Below are positions 33,495-33,502 of a DNA stretch of 33,502 nt, piece by piece. Origin of the DNA: an uncultured Rhodospirillales bacterium (lineage in GTDB: Bacteria; Pseudomonadota; Alphaproteobacteria; Azospirillales; Azospirillaceae); assembly GCA_903920145.1 (NCBI GenBank), contig CAIXKV010000068.1, positions 1-33,502 of the forward strand, given 5' to 3'. The notes under the pieces were generated by a model. The model saw only the letters and a program-made list of their open reading frames with translations. It did no database searches and was not told where the DNA came from. Each line of letters begins with the position of its first letter. The first letter of the stretch is position 1. Position numbers and translations under genes: made by a program.

Positions 33495-33502
33495 GACGCC
33501 GG
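33495..33502 (-). repeat. Beginning of a further hairpin MITE copy, cut by the window edge
   Basis: GACGCCGG continues into another element copy on the reverse strand (CCGGCGTC just before the TGA junction). It shows that the array at the right edge is composite, like the one at 30160-30387. Confidence 0.7.

Overview
The window looks like chromosomal DNA of a GC-rich alphaproteobacterium, most likely from the Rhodospirillales (Magnetospirillum, Phaeospirillum or Rhodospirillum-like). The basis is the gene order DUF3576-leuS-lptE-holA, alphaproteobacterial topA and dprA, general porins, a long NifJ-type pyruvate:flavodoxin oxidoreductase and Cache/HAMP chemoreceptors. This is recognition by eye; no database search was run.

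Layout. Positions 1-3466 hold two paralogous porins on the minus strand, each with its own terminator. Positions 3833-8859 form a plus-strand housekeeping block: DUF3576 lipoprotein, leuS, lptE, holA. Positions 8956-17898 are minus-strand: nifJ and a dihydroorotate-dehydrogenase-like flavoprotein, then dprA and topA. A TPR protein is divergent from nifJ (18223-19311). A minus-strand envelope group follows: hldD, then the overlapping lgt, MidA-like methyltransferase and pgeF (19372-23259). From about 23.3 kb the window becomes accessory. It holds a chemoreceptor with a low-GC sensor domain, a 37-residue basic ORF, a MarR/isochorismatase-fold hydrolase/membrane protein/MFS operon, a DUF2459 protein with a methyltransferase, a tnpB remnant, and an operon of a second chemoreceptor with an orphan solute-binding protein.

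The unusual feature is a dispersed repeat present at eight loci, including two decayed remnants. An intact copy is about 147 bp and has imperfect 12-bp terminal inverted repeats (TACCGGCGAGCC and TACCCTCGAGCC). It holds five consecutive hairpins whose stems keep pairing when their sequence changes. All four simple insertions are flanked by matching 3-bp direct repeats of the form TNA (TGA, TCA, TTA, TGA). This identifies a non-autonomous, MITE-like element with a 3-bp TNA target duplication. Copies sit at or next to gene 3' ends, one exactly on a stop codon. Some are nested or tandem, and one interrupts the tnpB remnant. No transposase that could mobilise it is in the window.

Most genes are conventional. 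Other points of interest are a DHOD-like protein lacking the usual catalytic Cys/Ser motif beside nifJ, the compositional mosaic in the first chemoreceptor, and a binding protein without a transporter that appears to be co-transcribed with a chemoreceptor.
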